Assembly (NCBI RefSeq): GCF_900119185.1
Contig: NZ_FPJE01000003.1
Location: forward strand, 1 to 64,000
DNA from: Sinomicrobium oceani
GTDB taxonomy: Bacteria; Bacteroidota; Bacteroidia; Flavobacteriales; Flavobacteriaceae
Direction: 5' to 3'
DNA: 64,000 nt
Shown one piece after another: positions 52,288 through 60,105 of the stretch. The notes below the pieces were generated by a model. It saw only the letters and a program-made list of their open reading frames with translations. It did no database searches and had not been told where the DNA came from. Made by a program: the position numbers and the translations under genes. Every line of letters starts with the position of its first letter. Positions within the stretch are counted from its first letter, which is position 1.

Positions 52288-52911
52288 ATGAAACAGGATG
52301 AAAAATCGAAACTGACCCAAAAGACTATTGCAGAGCGTGCTTTCCGGGTGATTTACAGGCAGGGATATTACCGTACGACCCCTTCGGCTATTATGGAAGA
52401 GACCGGATTGTCCAAAGGAGCTTTTTATCATCATTTTGAGAATAAGCAGGTATTGACTGAAAAGATGATCTCAGAGGTATTGCACGAAAGGATCTATATG
52501 AATATGATCAGGCCTTTGTACGGTGAGGGAGAAGCGCTTGAACTTCTGGAAAATACCTTTTCCGCCAGATTACTTCATTTTTCGGCAGAAGAAAAACGAT
52601 TGGGTTGCCCGCTGAATAACCTCATTAATGAAGTGGCGGGCGAAAACGAACCTTTGCAGAGCGCATTAAAGGAAATTATCACGGAGTGGCGTGCAGCTAT
52701 TATTCATGTTTTGCAACGGGGGCTCCGCGAAGGCTCGGTAAGGCCCGATATTCATGCGGAATCTGTCGCGACTTTCCTGGTGAGTTCTTTTGAAGGGGTC
52801 CGCGGTCTCCGAAAGCTGGATACGGATGATCAGCTGTTTGGACAATACACGGACAGCCTACGTTTTTTTATTCGGTCATTAAGAAAACATTCTGATTATA
52901 ATATTTTTTAA
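52288..52911 (+). CDS. TetR/AcrR-family repressor
   Basis: The start is the ATG at 52288 (MKQDEKSKLTQKTIAERAFR), nine codons into the longest frame. The 207-residue protein has the TetR helix-turn-helix (TTPSAIMEETGLSKGAFYHH, then FENKQVLTEKMISEVL) and a C-terminal TetR_C-type domain with the conserved RLGCPLNNLINEVAGENEP block. Relatives respond to small electrophiles or antimicrobials. An operator-like inverted repeat lies 82 bases upstream. The decayed HAD gene follows 14 bases after its stop and may have been its regulated partner. Confidence 0.9.
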   Translation: MKQDEKSKLTQKTIAERAFRVIYRQGYYRTTPSAIMEETGLSKGAFYHHFENKQVLTEKMISEVLHERIYMNMIRPLYGEGEALELLENTFSARLLHFSAEEKRLGCPLNNLINEVAGENEPLQSALKEIITEWRAAIIHVLQRGLREGSVRPDIHAESVATFLVSSFEGVRGLRKLDTDDQLFGQYTDSLRFFIRSLRKHSDYNIF

Positions 52912-52925
52912 ACATACTGTATTTA

Positions 52926-53165
52926 ATGATTTCCGATCGCAGGACATTTATCGGAAATACAATACCGGCATGGGCATGTTCGGTAGCCCTTATCAAAACC
53001 GCTTCCGAAGCATCATCCAGATCTGTTCCGATGAACAAACGTCCTGAACTATTATTTTTTGATGTCAATAAGACTTTGCCGGAATATAGGTCAATACAGG
53101 TCGTGCCGTCCGAAAACCAAATGTTTCCCGCGAACATGAGTATGCCGGTCGTTACAGACGGATAG
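52926..53165 (+). pseudogene. Decayed HAD (haloacid dehalogenase-like) gene with Tat signal
   Basis: A 79-residue frame begins MISDRRTFIGNTIPAWACSV, a twin-arginine signal, and continues KRPELLFFDVNKTL, which matches the catalytic block (nucleophile Asp in FFDVN-TL) of type II haloacid dehalogenase-like proteins. The next stretch (MFPANMSMPVVTDG) recalls the LWFxxMLxxSLVVT block of that family but with a deletion between, and then comes a stop. The core, with the remaining three-quarters of the domain, is missing. The opposite strand holds a longer open frame (52868-53350), but its sequence is low in recognisable features and looks like a shadow. Confidence 0.45.
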
Positions 53166-53567
53166 GGTATTACCGTTGTCCCGGGTTCGGGATGGTTGGC
53201 TGCTTTTCTGTAAAGACCCGGAAAATGGTACGTGCCGCCACCGTTCCCGGAACTCATCGAGCCCGAACTCCTCTCTGTTACGGCACAATTTATGGTTACG
53301 GAATGGCGATACATGTAGATCTCCCAAACACTTTTATGCATAACAAGCATGTTTTTCGGCTATATTTTTGTGCAAACAATGGCTGTAATAACCTTATCCT
53401 GTGTTCCGGTGGCAAAAGCTGTGTTTTCTCTTCATAAGCTTCGGCAGTGCTTACTTTTCAAATGCGTATTTTTATGTATCTTGTACGCAATACCACCTGT
53501 TGTGTTTAGGGCAGGGTAGCGAAACAGAATATTAAACACATTAAACTCAAACTAATAACTATCCGAA

Positions 53568-54383
53568 ATGAAGATTAAACCGTACAAGGGCATGAAACAG
53601 CTTGCACTGCTGGCCGTTGCTGTCGTTGCTTTTTCCTGTAAAACCGATGCCAAAAAAGAAACGGCCAAAGAAGAAAAAATAACCGGGAGCAAATCCGTAG
53701 ATTCCGAATGGATATACTTATTTGACGGCACCGGCACCGAAGGGTGGCGTGGTTATAATATGGACTCATTGCCGCCGGGATGGACGGTAAAAGACAGTAC
53801 CCTGACCTTTGATACCGAACTCGGACTGGAGCAGAATTATACCGGTGGAAAAGATATTATTTACGGAGCGGAAGAATTTGATAATTTCGAATTATACCTG
53901 GAATGGAAGATCCCGGAAGGAGGTAACAGCGGTATTTTCTACCACGTAAAAGAAGGCTATGACGGCCCACCGGTAGTCGCTCCCGAATATCAGCTTATAG
54001 ACGATGAAAACTATGCCCGTATCCACGACCTTACCGCATATAACACCAGTCTTGGTTATACGGATAAACCGGAGGAATTAAAACCTTTGCAACAGACCGG
54101 GGCCGATTATGCCATGCACCCTCCGAATCCCGATAAGATATTATATCCTGTAGGGGAGTGGAACAGCTCCAGGATCGTTTTTACGCCGGAGAAGGTAGAA
54201 CACTGGCTGAACGGAAAACTGCTGTTGTCTTTTGTCCCCTGGGATGAAGCCTGGTATGAAAAGAAAAATTCCGACAAATGGAAAAACAGTCCGGATTACG
54301 GAAAGTATAAAACCGGATTTATCGCCCTGCAGGATCATTCCAGTCCTATCTGGTTCCGCAACATAAAGATCAAAAAATTATAA
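53568..54383 (+). CDS. DUF1080 (3-keto-disaccharide hydrolase type) lipoprotein
   Basis: The 271-residue lipoprotein (lipobox VVAFSC, Cys24) has the DUF1080 beta-jelly-roll: WIYLFDGTGTEGWRGYN, FELYLEWKIPEGGNSGIFYH and the C-terminal GFIALQDHSSPIWFRNIKIK, all conserved in the family. Bacteroidota DUF1080 proteins have been shown to hydrolyse or act on 3-keto-glycosides made by Gfo/Idh-type oxidoreductases. A Gfo/Idh/MocA gene follows after 13 bases, the natural partner, and a GH29 fucosidase lies beyond. It is presumably periplasmic, anchored in a membrane. Confidence 0.88.
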   Translation: MKIKPYKGMKQLALLAVAVVAFSCKTDAKKETAKEEKITGSKSVDSEWIYLFDGTGTEGWRGYNMDSLPPGWTVKDSTLTFDTELGLEQNYTGGKDIIYGAEEFDNFELYLEWKIPEGGNSGIFYHVKEGYDGPPVVAPEYQLIDDENYARIHDLTAYNTSLGYTDKPEELKPLQQTGADYAMHPPNPDKILYPVGEWNSSRIVFTPEKVEHWLNGKLLLSFVPWDEAWYEKKNSDKWKNSPDYGKYKTGFIALQDHSSPIWFRNIKIKKL

Positions 54384-54396
54384 CCCGCCACTACTG

Positions 54397-55830
54397 ATGA
54401 TGAACAAACGCGAATTTCTGAAAACAACCGGTGCCGGTGCCCTGGGTATCATGCTGGCACCTTCCTTATTACATGCTGTCCGGGACGGCAAACGTCTTAG
54501 AACTGCCCATATCGGGGTGGGAAATATGGGAAATGAAGATCTTAAAGCTATTGCTTCCCATCCGTCCGTAGATGTCGTGGCGTTATGCGATGTGGATGCC
54601 GTTTACCTGGCAGAAGCTCATAAGAGCCATCCTGCCGCACGTACATTCTCCGATTATCGCACCATGCTCGAAGAAATGGGTAATGAGATCGATGCCGTTA
54701 TCGTATCCACACCCGATCATACCCACGCCCCGGCATCGATGCTGGCTATGGAGATGGACAAGCCTGTGTATTGCCAGAAGCCACTTACCCATTACGTTTC
54801 CGAGTCACGTGCCATGAAAAAGATGGCTGCCGACAAAGGACTGGTTACTCAAATGGGGATTCAGGTACATTCTTTTTACGATTACAAACTGGCTACATTG
54901 CTCATACAATCGGGAATTATAGGAAAAGTTCATACCGTACATGCCTGGTCCCCCAAAAATTGGGGATATGACGGACCTTTGCCCGAGGGTAAAGACCCGG
55001 TGCCGGAACGGCTCGACTGGAATTTATGGTTGGGAACCTCTCCGATGCGACCTTACAAAGAAGGAATGTACCATCCGGGTAACTGGAGAAAACTCATGGA
55101 TTACGGGTGCGGAACACTCGGTGACATGGGCGTTCATATTTTCGATACACCTTATAATGCCCTGCAGTTGGGGGTGCCCCGTACTATCATGACGGAGTGC
55201 AGGCCTACCAACGGATTTGGTTATCCCGAGCGCAATAAGGTAACCTATGAGTTTCCCGGGACCGATTATACTGCAGAGTCATTGAAATGGATATGGTACG
55301 ACGGAGAAGGAGCACCGGCCATGAATGAAGACCTGGTATTGCCGGGTATGGAAAGCGGGGACAGTGCCGAGAAAAAAGGTAAGGAAACGGGAAAGAAAGA
55401 CAAGATATCTCTGGATGCCGGAGTAGCCGGGGAGAACGAATTACCCGAGCAGGGTGCCATGTTCATCGGGGAGAAGGGACGCTTGCTGTTGCCTCATTTT
55501 ATGCAGTTGCCCAGAAAGATCGTCAACGGAAAATATGTAGATATTTCCGGAGAAATCGCAAAAGTATCCAAAAAGCACAAGCTCGGTGAGCCTGTCCGCA
55601 ATTATGGTACCGAAGGCCCGAAGCACTACCACCAGTTTGTAGATGCCTGCCTGGGTAAGGGAGAATGCACAGCGCCGTTCGATTATGCCGCAAGGTTGAC
55701 CGAAACCATACTGTTGGGAACTATAGCCGGGCGTTTTCCGGGGGAAACACTGCATTGGGATGCCGAAAAAGCAAGGTTCAGAGAAGATAAAGCCAATGTA
55801 TATCTCGCCGGTGATTACAGGAGTTTTTAA
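54397..55830 (+). CDS. Tat-exported Gfo/Idh/MocA-family oxidoreductase
   Basis: The 477-residue protein has a Tat-like signal (NKREFLKTTGAGALGIMLAP), an NAD(P)-binding domain (LRTAHIGVGNMGNEDLKAIA) and the family motif VYCQKPLTHYVSESRAM (the EKP-type block with Gln before Lys-Pro). The C-terminal substrate domain contains DYGCGTLGDMGVHIFDTPYN with the catalytic Asp/His. A charged insertion of about 25 residues, rich in Lys/Glu/Gly, lies near residue 325. It probably oxidises a sugar C3 hydroxyl in the periplasm with tightly bound NAD, the product being used by the DUF1080 enzyme encoded 13 bases upstream. Confidence 0.9.
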   Translation: MMNKREFLKTTGAGALGIMLAPSLLHAVRDGKRLRTAHIGVGNMGNEDLKAIASHPSVDVVALCDVDAVYLAEAHKSHPAARTFSDYRTMLEEMGNEIDAVIVSTPDHTHAPASMLAMEMDKPVYCQKPLTHYVSESRAMKKMAADKGLVTQMGIQVHSFYDYKLATLLIQSGIIGKVHTVHAWSPKNWGYDGPLPEGKDPVPERLDWNLWLGTSPMRPYKEGMYHPGNWRKLMDYGCGTLGDMGVHIFDTPYNALQLGVPRTIMTECRPTNGFGYPERNKVTYEFPGTDYTAESLKWIWYDGEGAPAMNEDLVLPGMESGDSAEKKGKETGKKDKISLDAGVAGENELPEQGAMFIGEKGRLLLPHFMQLPRKIVNGKYVDISGEIAKVSKKHKLGEPVRNYGTEGPKHYHQFVDACLGKGECTAPFDYAARLTETILLGTIAGRFPGETLHWDAEKARFREDKANVYLAGDYRSF

Positions 55831-55918
55831 TAGTATTGATTAGAAGAAGTCATTATTGGAGTGGCTGAATAACCTTGTAAAAAAGGCTGAAAAATATACC
55901 TTCCGGGTATTAATATAG

Positions 55919-56080
55919 TGAACTCGTTTAAACTTTCCTTAATTGGCTGCAAAATGCCCTTTTTGCCCCACAGATTGTCTTTTTCTCGCAACGTAGCGCT
56001 GCTATGTTACTCAAAAAAGCCTGCCTGTGGGGCAAAAATTGCTATTTTTCGCTTCTGTTAAAAAAGTTTAAATGAGTTCA
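55919..56080. repeat. 162-bp near-perfect palindromic element
   Basis: TGAACTCGTTTAAACTTT (55919-55936) pairs with AAAGTTTAAATGAGTTCA (56063-56080), and the arms continue inward through TTTTTGCCCCACAG (55969-55982) against CTGTGGGGCAAAAA (56025-56038) to a centre near 56000 (GTAGCGCTGCTA). It would form one long hairpin. It fills the gap between the Gfo/Idh gene and the fucosidase and ends 14 bases before the fucosidase ATG. It carries no gene and looks like a mobile repeat (MITE-like) or a strong RNA structure. Confidence 0.75.
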
Positions 56081-56094
56081 GTTTTATAAATAGA

Positions 56095-58200
56095 ATGAAA
56101 TTAAAAAAAGCACTAAAACTCACCTCTATTGCCGGGGTGATGTGTCTGGCAGGACTGCTGTTCATTTCCTGCAACGAAGATGTGAAACCTCCCGGGGCTT
56201 ACGGCCCGGTACCGAATGAAAACCAGTTACGGTGGCAGGAAATGGAATATTATGCTTTTATCCATTTTTCCCTGAATACCTATACCGATCAATCGTGGGG
56301 ATTTGGGGATGAAGATATCAACCTTTTCAATCCGGAGAAACTCGATTGCCGTCAGTGGGCGCGTATCTGTAAAGGAGCCGGAATGAAAGGGGTGATCCTT
56401 ACGGCCAAGCACCATAGCGGATTTTGCCTCTGGCCTTCGGAATATACGGAATACTCGGTGAAAAACGCACCCTGGAAGAACGGAAAGGGCGATATAGTCA
56501 GGGAAATGGCTGATGCCTGTAAAGAATACGGACTGAAATTCGGGGTCTACCTTTCTCCCTGGGACCGCAATTATGCCGAATATGGAAGGCCGGAATATAT
56601 CACTTATTTTCGTAACCAGTTGACCGAACTGCTCACCAATTACGGAGATATATTCGAAGTCTGGTTTGACGGGGCCAACGGAGGATCCGGATATTACGGG
56701 GGAGCAAACGAAACACGAAAGATCGATCGCAAAACCTATTACGACTGGCCAAACACTTATAAACTGGTTCGTGAACTGCAACCGGATATCGTGATCTGGA
56801 ACGATAACGGAGATCGTGCCGATCTGCGCTGGGTAGGAACCGAGGGCGGATATGTAGGGAAAACGAACTGGAGCCTGCTCAATGCTACCGGCGATGTACC
56901 CGAAGATATGCTGATGCACGGGCTGGAGGACGGCGATTCATGGGTGCCGGGTGAAGTGAATACCTCCATCCGTCCCGAATGGTTCTATCATCCTGCAGAG
57001 GACAGTAAGGTAAAGACCCTGCCACAGCTCATGGATACCTATTATCATTCCATAGGACGTAATGCTACATTATTACTTAATTTCCCGATTATGCCCAATG
57101 GCCTGATCCACGAAAAAGACGAAAAAGCCGTACTGGATTTTGCAGCAGCCGTAAAAGAAGCTTTTGCCGTAAACCTGGCCGAAAATGTCCAAAGTGAAGC
57201 TACCAATATTCGTGGTAACAGCAAGGCTTACGGTCCGGAGAAGGCCCTTGATGATGATGGGGAAACGTATTGGGCTACGGATGATGGGGTCGATACGGCA
57301 TCACTGACCATAGATTTCGGGAAACCGACAAGATTCAACCGCTTTATGGCACAGGAATACATCCGTCTGGGGCAGAGGGTTAAATCTTTTACTATCGAAG
57401 CCCTGATCGATGATCAATGGCAGCAACTGGCGGAAGAAACCACCATAGGCTATAAAAGGATACTTCGCTTCCCTACCGTAGAAGCTACTAAACTGCGTTT
57501 TAATATTACAGGGGCTAAGAGTAACCCGGTAATTTCCAACATTGCGGTCTATGACGCCCCGCAGCTATTGACACCTCCTTCGGTGATCCGCGGGAAATCG
57601 GGGAAGGTAACGATTATTCCGGGGGATAAGGAGTCCGAAATATATTATACCCTCGATGGCAGTACGCCGACACCGGATTCCGAAAAATATACCGGTCCCA
57701 TTACTACCGGAGACGGAAAAATAGAAGTAAGGGCAATGGCCTATGCCCGGGCTTCCGGCAAAAGCAGTCCGGTAACAGAAGAAAAATTCGGAATCTCACG
57801 TAAGTCATGGAAGATAGTAGGGGTAGACGATGAAAAAGCACAGGTAGTTCTCGACGGAGATCCGCAAACGGCGTGGAACCATGGAAAAGACGGTAAATTA
57901 CCCGTTGATCTCGTTGTCGATCTTGGCGAAGTACAGGAAATAAACGGTTTCCGTTACCTGCCCAACCAAAGTATCTGGAGCCCGGGAATCATTACCGATT
58001 ACGTGTTTTACACTTCGGTAGATAACAAAAACTGGAGAAAAACGGATCAGGGAGAATTTTCCAATATCAGGAACAATCCCTTGTGGCAAACCAAAAACTT
58101 TCCGGTTGTCAAAGCGCGTTATATCAAGCTACGTGCAGAAAAAAATACGGAAGGAGACCGTAATATGGGGTATGCCGAGATCGATGTGATTACCCCTTAG
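56095..58200 (+). CDS. GH29 alpha-L-fucosidase lipoprotein with C-terminal F5/8-type domain
   Basis: The 701-residue lipoprotein (lipobox LLFISC, Cys26) has a GH29 TIM barrel (residues about 40-370) with GVILTAKHHSGFCLWPS, YLSPWDRNY and the nucleophile Asp192 in GDIFEVWFDGANG. Then come an F5/8 type C (CBM32-like) domain (about 390-510), a chitobiase-like C-terminal domain (EIYYTLDGSTPTPDSEKYTG) and a second F5/8-like module ending RNMGYAEIDVITP. GH29 enzymes remove alpha-L-fucose from glycans. The modules suggest binding to a complex host or algal glycan. It follows the Gfo/Idh gene after the 162-bp palindrome, and the two transcripts may be separate. Confidence 0.93.
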   Translation: MKLKKALKLTSIAGVMCLAGLLFISCNEDVKPPGAYGPVPNENQLRWQEMEYYAFIHFSLNTYTDQSWGFGDEDINLFNPEKLDCRQWARICKGAGMKGVILTAKHHSGFCLWPSEYTEYSVKNAPWKNGKGDIVREMADACKEYGLKFGVYLSPWDRNYAEYGRPEYITYFRNQLTELLTNYGDIFEVWFDGANGGSGYYGGANETRKIDRKTYYDWPNTYKLVRELQPDIVIWNDNGDRADLRWVGTEGGYVGKTNWSLLNATGDVPEDMLMHGLEDGDSWVPGEVNTSIRPEWFYHPAEDSKVKTLPQLMDTYYHSIGRNATLLLNFPIMPNGLIHEKDEKAVLDFAAAVKEAFAVNLAENVQSEATNIRGNSKAYGPEKALDDDGETYWATDDGVDTASLTIDFGKPTRFNRFMAQEYIRLGQRVKSFTIEALIDDQWQQLAEETTIGYKRILRFPTVEATKLRFNITGAKSNPVISNIAVYDAPQLLTPPSVIRGKSGKVTIIPGDKESEIYYTLDGSTPTPDSEKYTGPITTGDGKIEVRAMAYARASGKSSPVTEEKFGISRKSWKIVGVDDEKAQVVLDGDPQTAWNHGKDGKLPVDLVVDLGEVQEINGFRYLPNQSIWSPGIITDYVFYTSVDNKNWRKTDQGEFSNIRNNPLWQTKNFPVVKARYIKLRAEKNTEGDRNMGYAEIDVITP

Positions 58201-58230
58201 AGGTTATGCTGAATACAAAAATAAAAAAAG

Positions 58231-58340
58231 AGGGCGTCTAAAAAGTTTTTTCAACCCCCTGAGATTTGCGTATTTGAGATTTTTCTCGGATACCTACCCG
58301 AATAAAAATGAGGCTGCCTTGACTTTTTAGACAGCCTCTT
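58231..58340. repeat. MITE-like inverted-repeat element, copy 2 (inverted to copy 1)
   Basis: From AGGGCGTCTAAAAAGTTTTT to the GACTTTTTAGACAGCCTC end, this is nearly the reverse complement of 24321-24432, with about three small differences. Together with copy 1 it brackets about 34 kb as inverted repeats. Confidence 0.75.
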
Positions 58341-58345
58341 TTTTT
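58310..58345. terminator. Hairpin terminator after the fucosidase gene
   Basis: GAGGCTG (from 58310) pairs with CAGCCTC (58332-58338), followed by a run of T to 58345. It is formed by one end of the repeat element and lies 110 bases after the fucosidase stop. Confidence 0.6.
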
Positions 58346-58416
58346 GTTAAGGTTTTGTTGTTGTGTAGTTTACGATGGTTCAGGATTAAAGTAACGTTAA
58401 ATGCATGTAATTTTAT

Positions 58417-58458
58417 GTAAGTGCTTACGTTTTTTTATACATTTGCGTAAGTGCTTAC
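58417..58458 (+). promoter_or_regulatory. Twin operator around a -7 box (probable MarR site)
   Basis: GTAAGTGCTTAC occurs at 58417-58428 and again at 58447-58458, centres 30 bp apart, each an inverted repeat (GTAAG-TG-CTTAC) extended by matching bases. TACATTTG at 58438-58445 between them fits the Bacteroidota -7 box. A repressor dimer on either copy would cover the promoter. The MarR gene two positions downstream is the likely binder, giving autoregulation. Confidence 0.6.
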
Positions 58459-58520
58459 GTAAATGGTCCGACCGGGTAATGAACCGGAAATAGTTGTTTA
58501 TGAAACTTTAAAATATTGGA

Positions 58521-59153
58521 ATGATGATCATGGAGCGACAAAAAATCTCAGGAATTACGATCAGGGAGCTTTGTGCACCCGATATAGAAACCGCTACCGC
58601 TTTGTTTTTTTCGGAATGCGATGAAAGAGAACAGCAAACAGGACGTGCTATGGCCGAAATGTTTTGTGATATGGATAGGCCTGTACTGCCGCATAAGGCG
58701 GTCAATGATATGGTTTATCAGTTGCTATGGCAGTATGATGACCGGTCTGTCGGCTTCATAAGGGTCACCGGTATCCGTGAAGGTTCGGAGGCCTGTGTAT
58801 CGCTTCACTTGTCCGGGTCTTTAACCACAGAGCGAGAGGTTATTGCAGAAGGTTTCAGACATTCGGTGGCAAAAATATTTGAGAAATTTGACCTGAAGCG
58901 TATTATTTTGGTTGGCAAAGGCAGGGATCGGGGTATTCCGGAAGAACTCCTGATACGCGAATACGGCGCTTTTCGTATAGGTTTTGTACATCTCGATACC
59001 GAGCCCTTGATGTATGCCTTGTATCGCGCTCCTTACGGAGGAGAAAAGCATCCTTTCGCAGTATGGTGGAGAAAGCTGAAAGACATGTACAGAAAACGGA
59101 AAAAAAGCCCGTTGCACCGTGGCGATCGCGGAGAACGGTTGTATCAGTTTTAA
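58521..59153 (+). CDS. Probable GNAT-type acetyltransferase
   Basis: The 210-residue protein starts with ISGITIRELCAPDIETATAL, typical of GNAT N-termini. SVGFIRVTGI follows, then a segment SVAKIFEKFDLKRIILVGKG that may form the acetyl-CoA region, and a basic C-terminal tail (YRKRKKSPLHRGDRG). The acetyl-CoA motif (R/Q-x-x-G-x-G/A) is not clear, so the family call is tentative. It is the first gene of a three-gene operon with marR (18-base gap) and an EamA transporter, behind a twin-operator promoter. Modifying and exporting a toxic compound under MarR control would fit, but this is inference. Confidence 0.5.
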   Translation: MMIMERQKISGITIRELCAPDIETATALFFSECDEREQQTGRAMAEMFCDMDRPVLPHKAVNDMVYQLLWQYDDRSVGFIRVTGIREGSEACVSLHLSGSLTTEREVIAEGFRHSVAKIFEKFDLKRIILVGKGRDRGIPEELLIREYGAFRIGFVHLDTEPLMYALYRAPYGGEKHPFAVWWRKLKDMYRKRKKSPLHRGDRGERLYQF

Positions 59154-59171
59154 TACTCAAATATATAAAAT

Positions 59172-59663
59172 ATGGATGAAGATTTTTTGATAGCCATGGG
59201 CTATTCGGGGCTTACCGGCCGTTTGAAAAGGCTTAGTGACTCGTTCATCTACACCACCAAACAATATTATCGGGATCACGGCCTGGAGATAGAACCCAAC
59301 TGGCATATGATTTTTTTGTTATTGAAAAAGCATGAAAAACTGACCGTGATGGAAATGGCCGATGCCTTGCGTTTATCACATCCTGCTATCGTACAACTGG
59401 TCAATAAAATGAAGAAGAAGGGGTATGTCGATTCCGTCAGGGATAAGGACGACCACCGGAAGTTTCAACTGACATTGTCGCGTAAAGCCTTGGAAAAGTT
59501 GCCGGAACTCGAATTGTACTGGGAGGCTGGAAACGATGCCCTGAAAGAAATTATGGAGCAGCAGACAATCATCCTCGATCAGTTGGAAATTCTGGAAAAA
59601 AATATCGGAGAAGCCGATTTCCGGGAGCGATCGGAGCGAAACCTAAAGAAATATATGCCGTAG
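59172..59663 (+). CDS. MarR-family transcriptional regulator
   Basis: The 163-residue protein has the MarR winged helix: LTVMEMADALRLSHPAIVQL (helix-turn-helix), VNKMKKKGYVDSVRD and KDDHRKFQLTLS (the wing with its DxR-like motif), with dimerisation helices at both ends. It probably represses its own operon through the twin GTAAGTGCTTAC sites at 58417-58458, because the operon promoter lies between them. The operon also has a GNAT-like gene (18 bases upstream) and a broken EamA transporter (24 bases downstream). Confidence 0.9.
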   Translation: MDEDFLIAMGYSGLTGRLKRLSDSFIYTTKQYYRDHGLEIEPNWHMIFLLLKKHEKLTVMEMADALRLSHPAIVQLVNKMKKKGYVDSVRDKDDHRKFQLTLSRKALEKLPELELYWEAGNDALKEIMEQQTIILDQLEILEKNIGEADFRERSERNLKKYMP

Positions 59664-59686
59664 AACTGTTCAAACGAAAAGAGAAA

Positions 59687-60031
59687 ATGAACAGAAAATT
59701 TCAGGGACACCTGGCAATTATTGCTGCGGAGATTACTTTCGGATTGAGTATTCCGGTTACCAAGGCGCTGATACCGGAGTGGATTACGCCGTCCGGCTAT
59801 ACGCTGATGCGGATGTTGTTCGGAGCTATAGTCTTCTGGGCAGTGGGTTCTTTTATGCCAAAAGAAAAAGTAATACCCAAAGATTTGCTTATTCTTGTAG
59901 TAGGTGGCTTTTTCGGATTTATAGCCACACAGTTACTGTTTGCCCTGGCCCTGTAATATACCACTCCTGTATATTATTCGTTATTGATGTCCCTGACGCC
60001 TATAGCCGTACTTTTTTATCGCTTTTCTTTA
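59687..60031 (+). pseudogene. EamA-family transporter, broken by internal stop and 3' truncation
   Basis: The frame starts MNRKFQGHLAIIAAEITFGL and continues with three EamA/DMT-type membrane helices (SGYTLMRMLFGAIVFWAVGS; LLILVVGGFFGFIATQLLFA). A TAA at 59954-59956 interrupts ALAL and is followed in the same frame by YTTPVYYSLLMSLTPIAVLF, the continuation expected in this family, where Gln (CAA) would fit at the stop. About 70 bases later the gene ends in the short repeat at 60032. An intact EamA protein has about 290 residues and ten helices; only the first third remains. It was probably a drug/metabolite exporter regulated by MarR. Confidence 0.85.
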
Positions 60032-60082
60032 ACCTATCCGAATAAAAAGAGGCTGCCTCAATTAGAATTCAGCCTCTTATTA
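60032..60082. repeat. Partial copy 3 of the MITE-like element; hairpin terminator
   Basis: CCTATCCGAATAAAAAGAGG matches the end part of copy 2 (CCTACCCGAATAAAAATGAGG) and is followed by AAGAGGCTG (60047-60055) pairing with CAGCCTCTT (60070-60078). It truncates the EamA gene and serves as the convergent terminator with the phosphoesterase gene. Confidence 0.6.
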
Positions 60083-60105
60083 TATAGCGAGAGGTTTTCG
60101 GGTGG

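Noticed and set aside
52868-53350. 160-aa frame on the minus strand
   Set aside because: It overlaps the end of the TetR gene and lies opposite the HAD-like fragment, whose Tat signal and FFDVN-TL motif are specific. The minus-strand sequence shows no family motif, so it was taken as a shadow.
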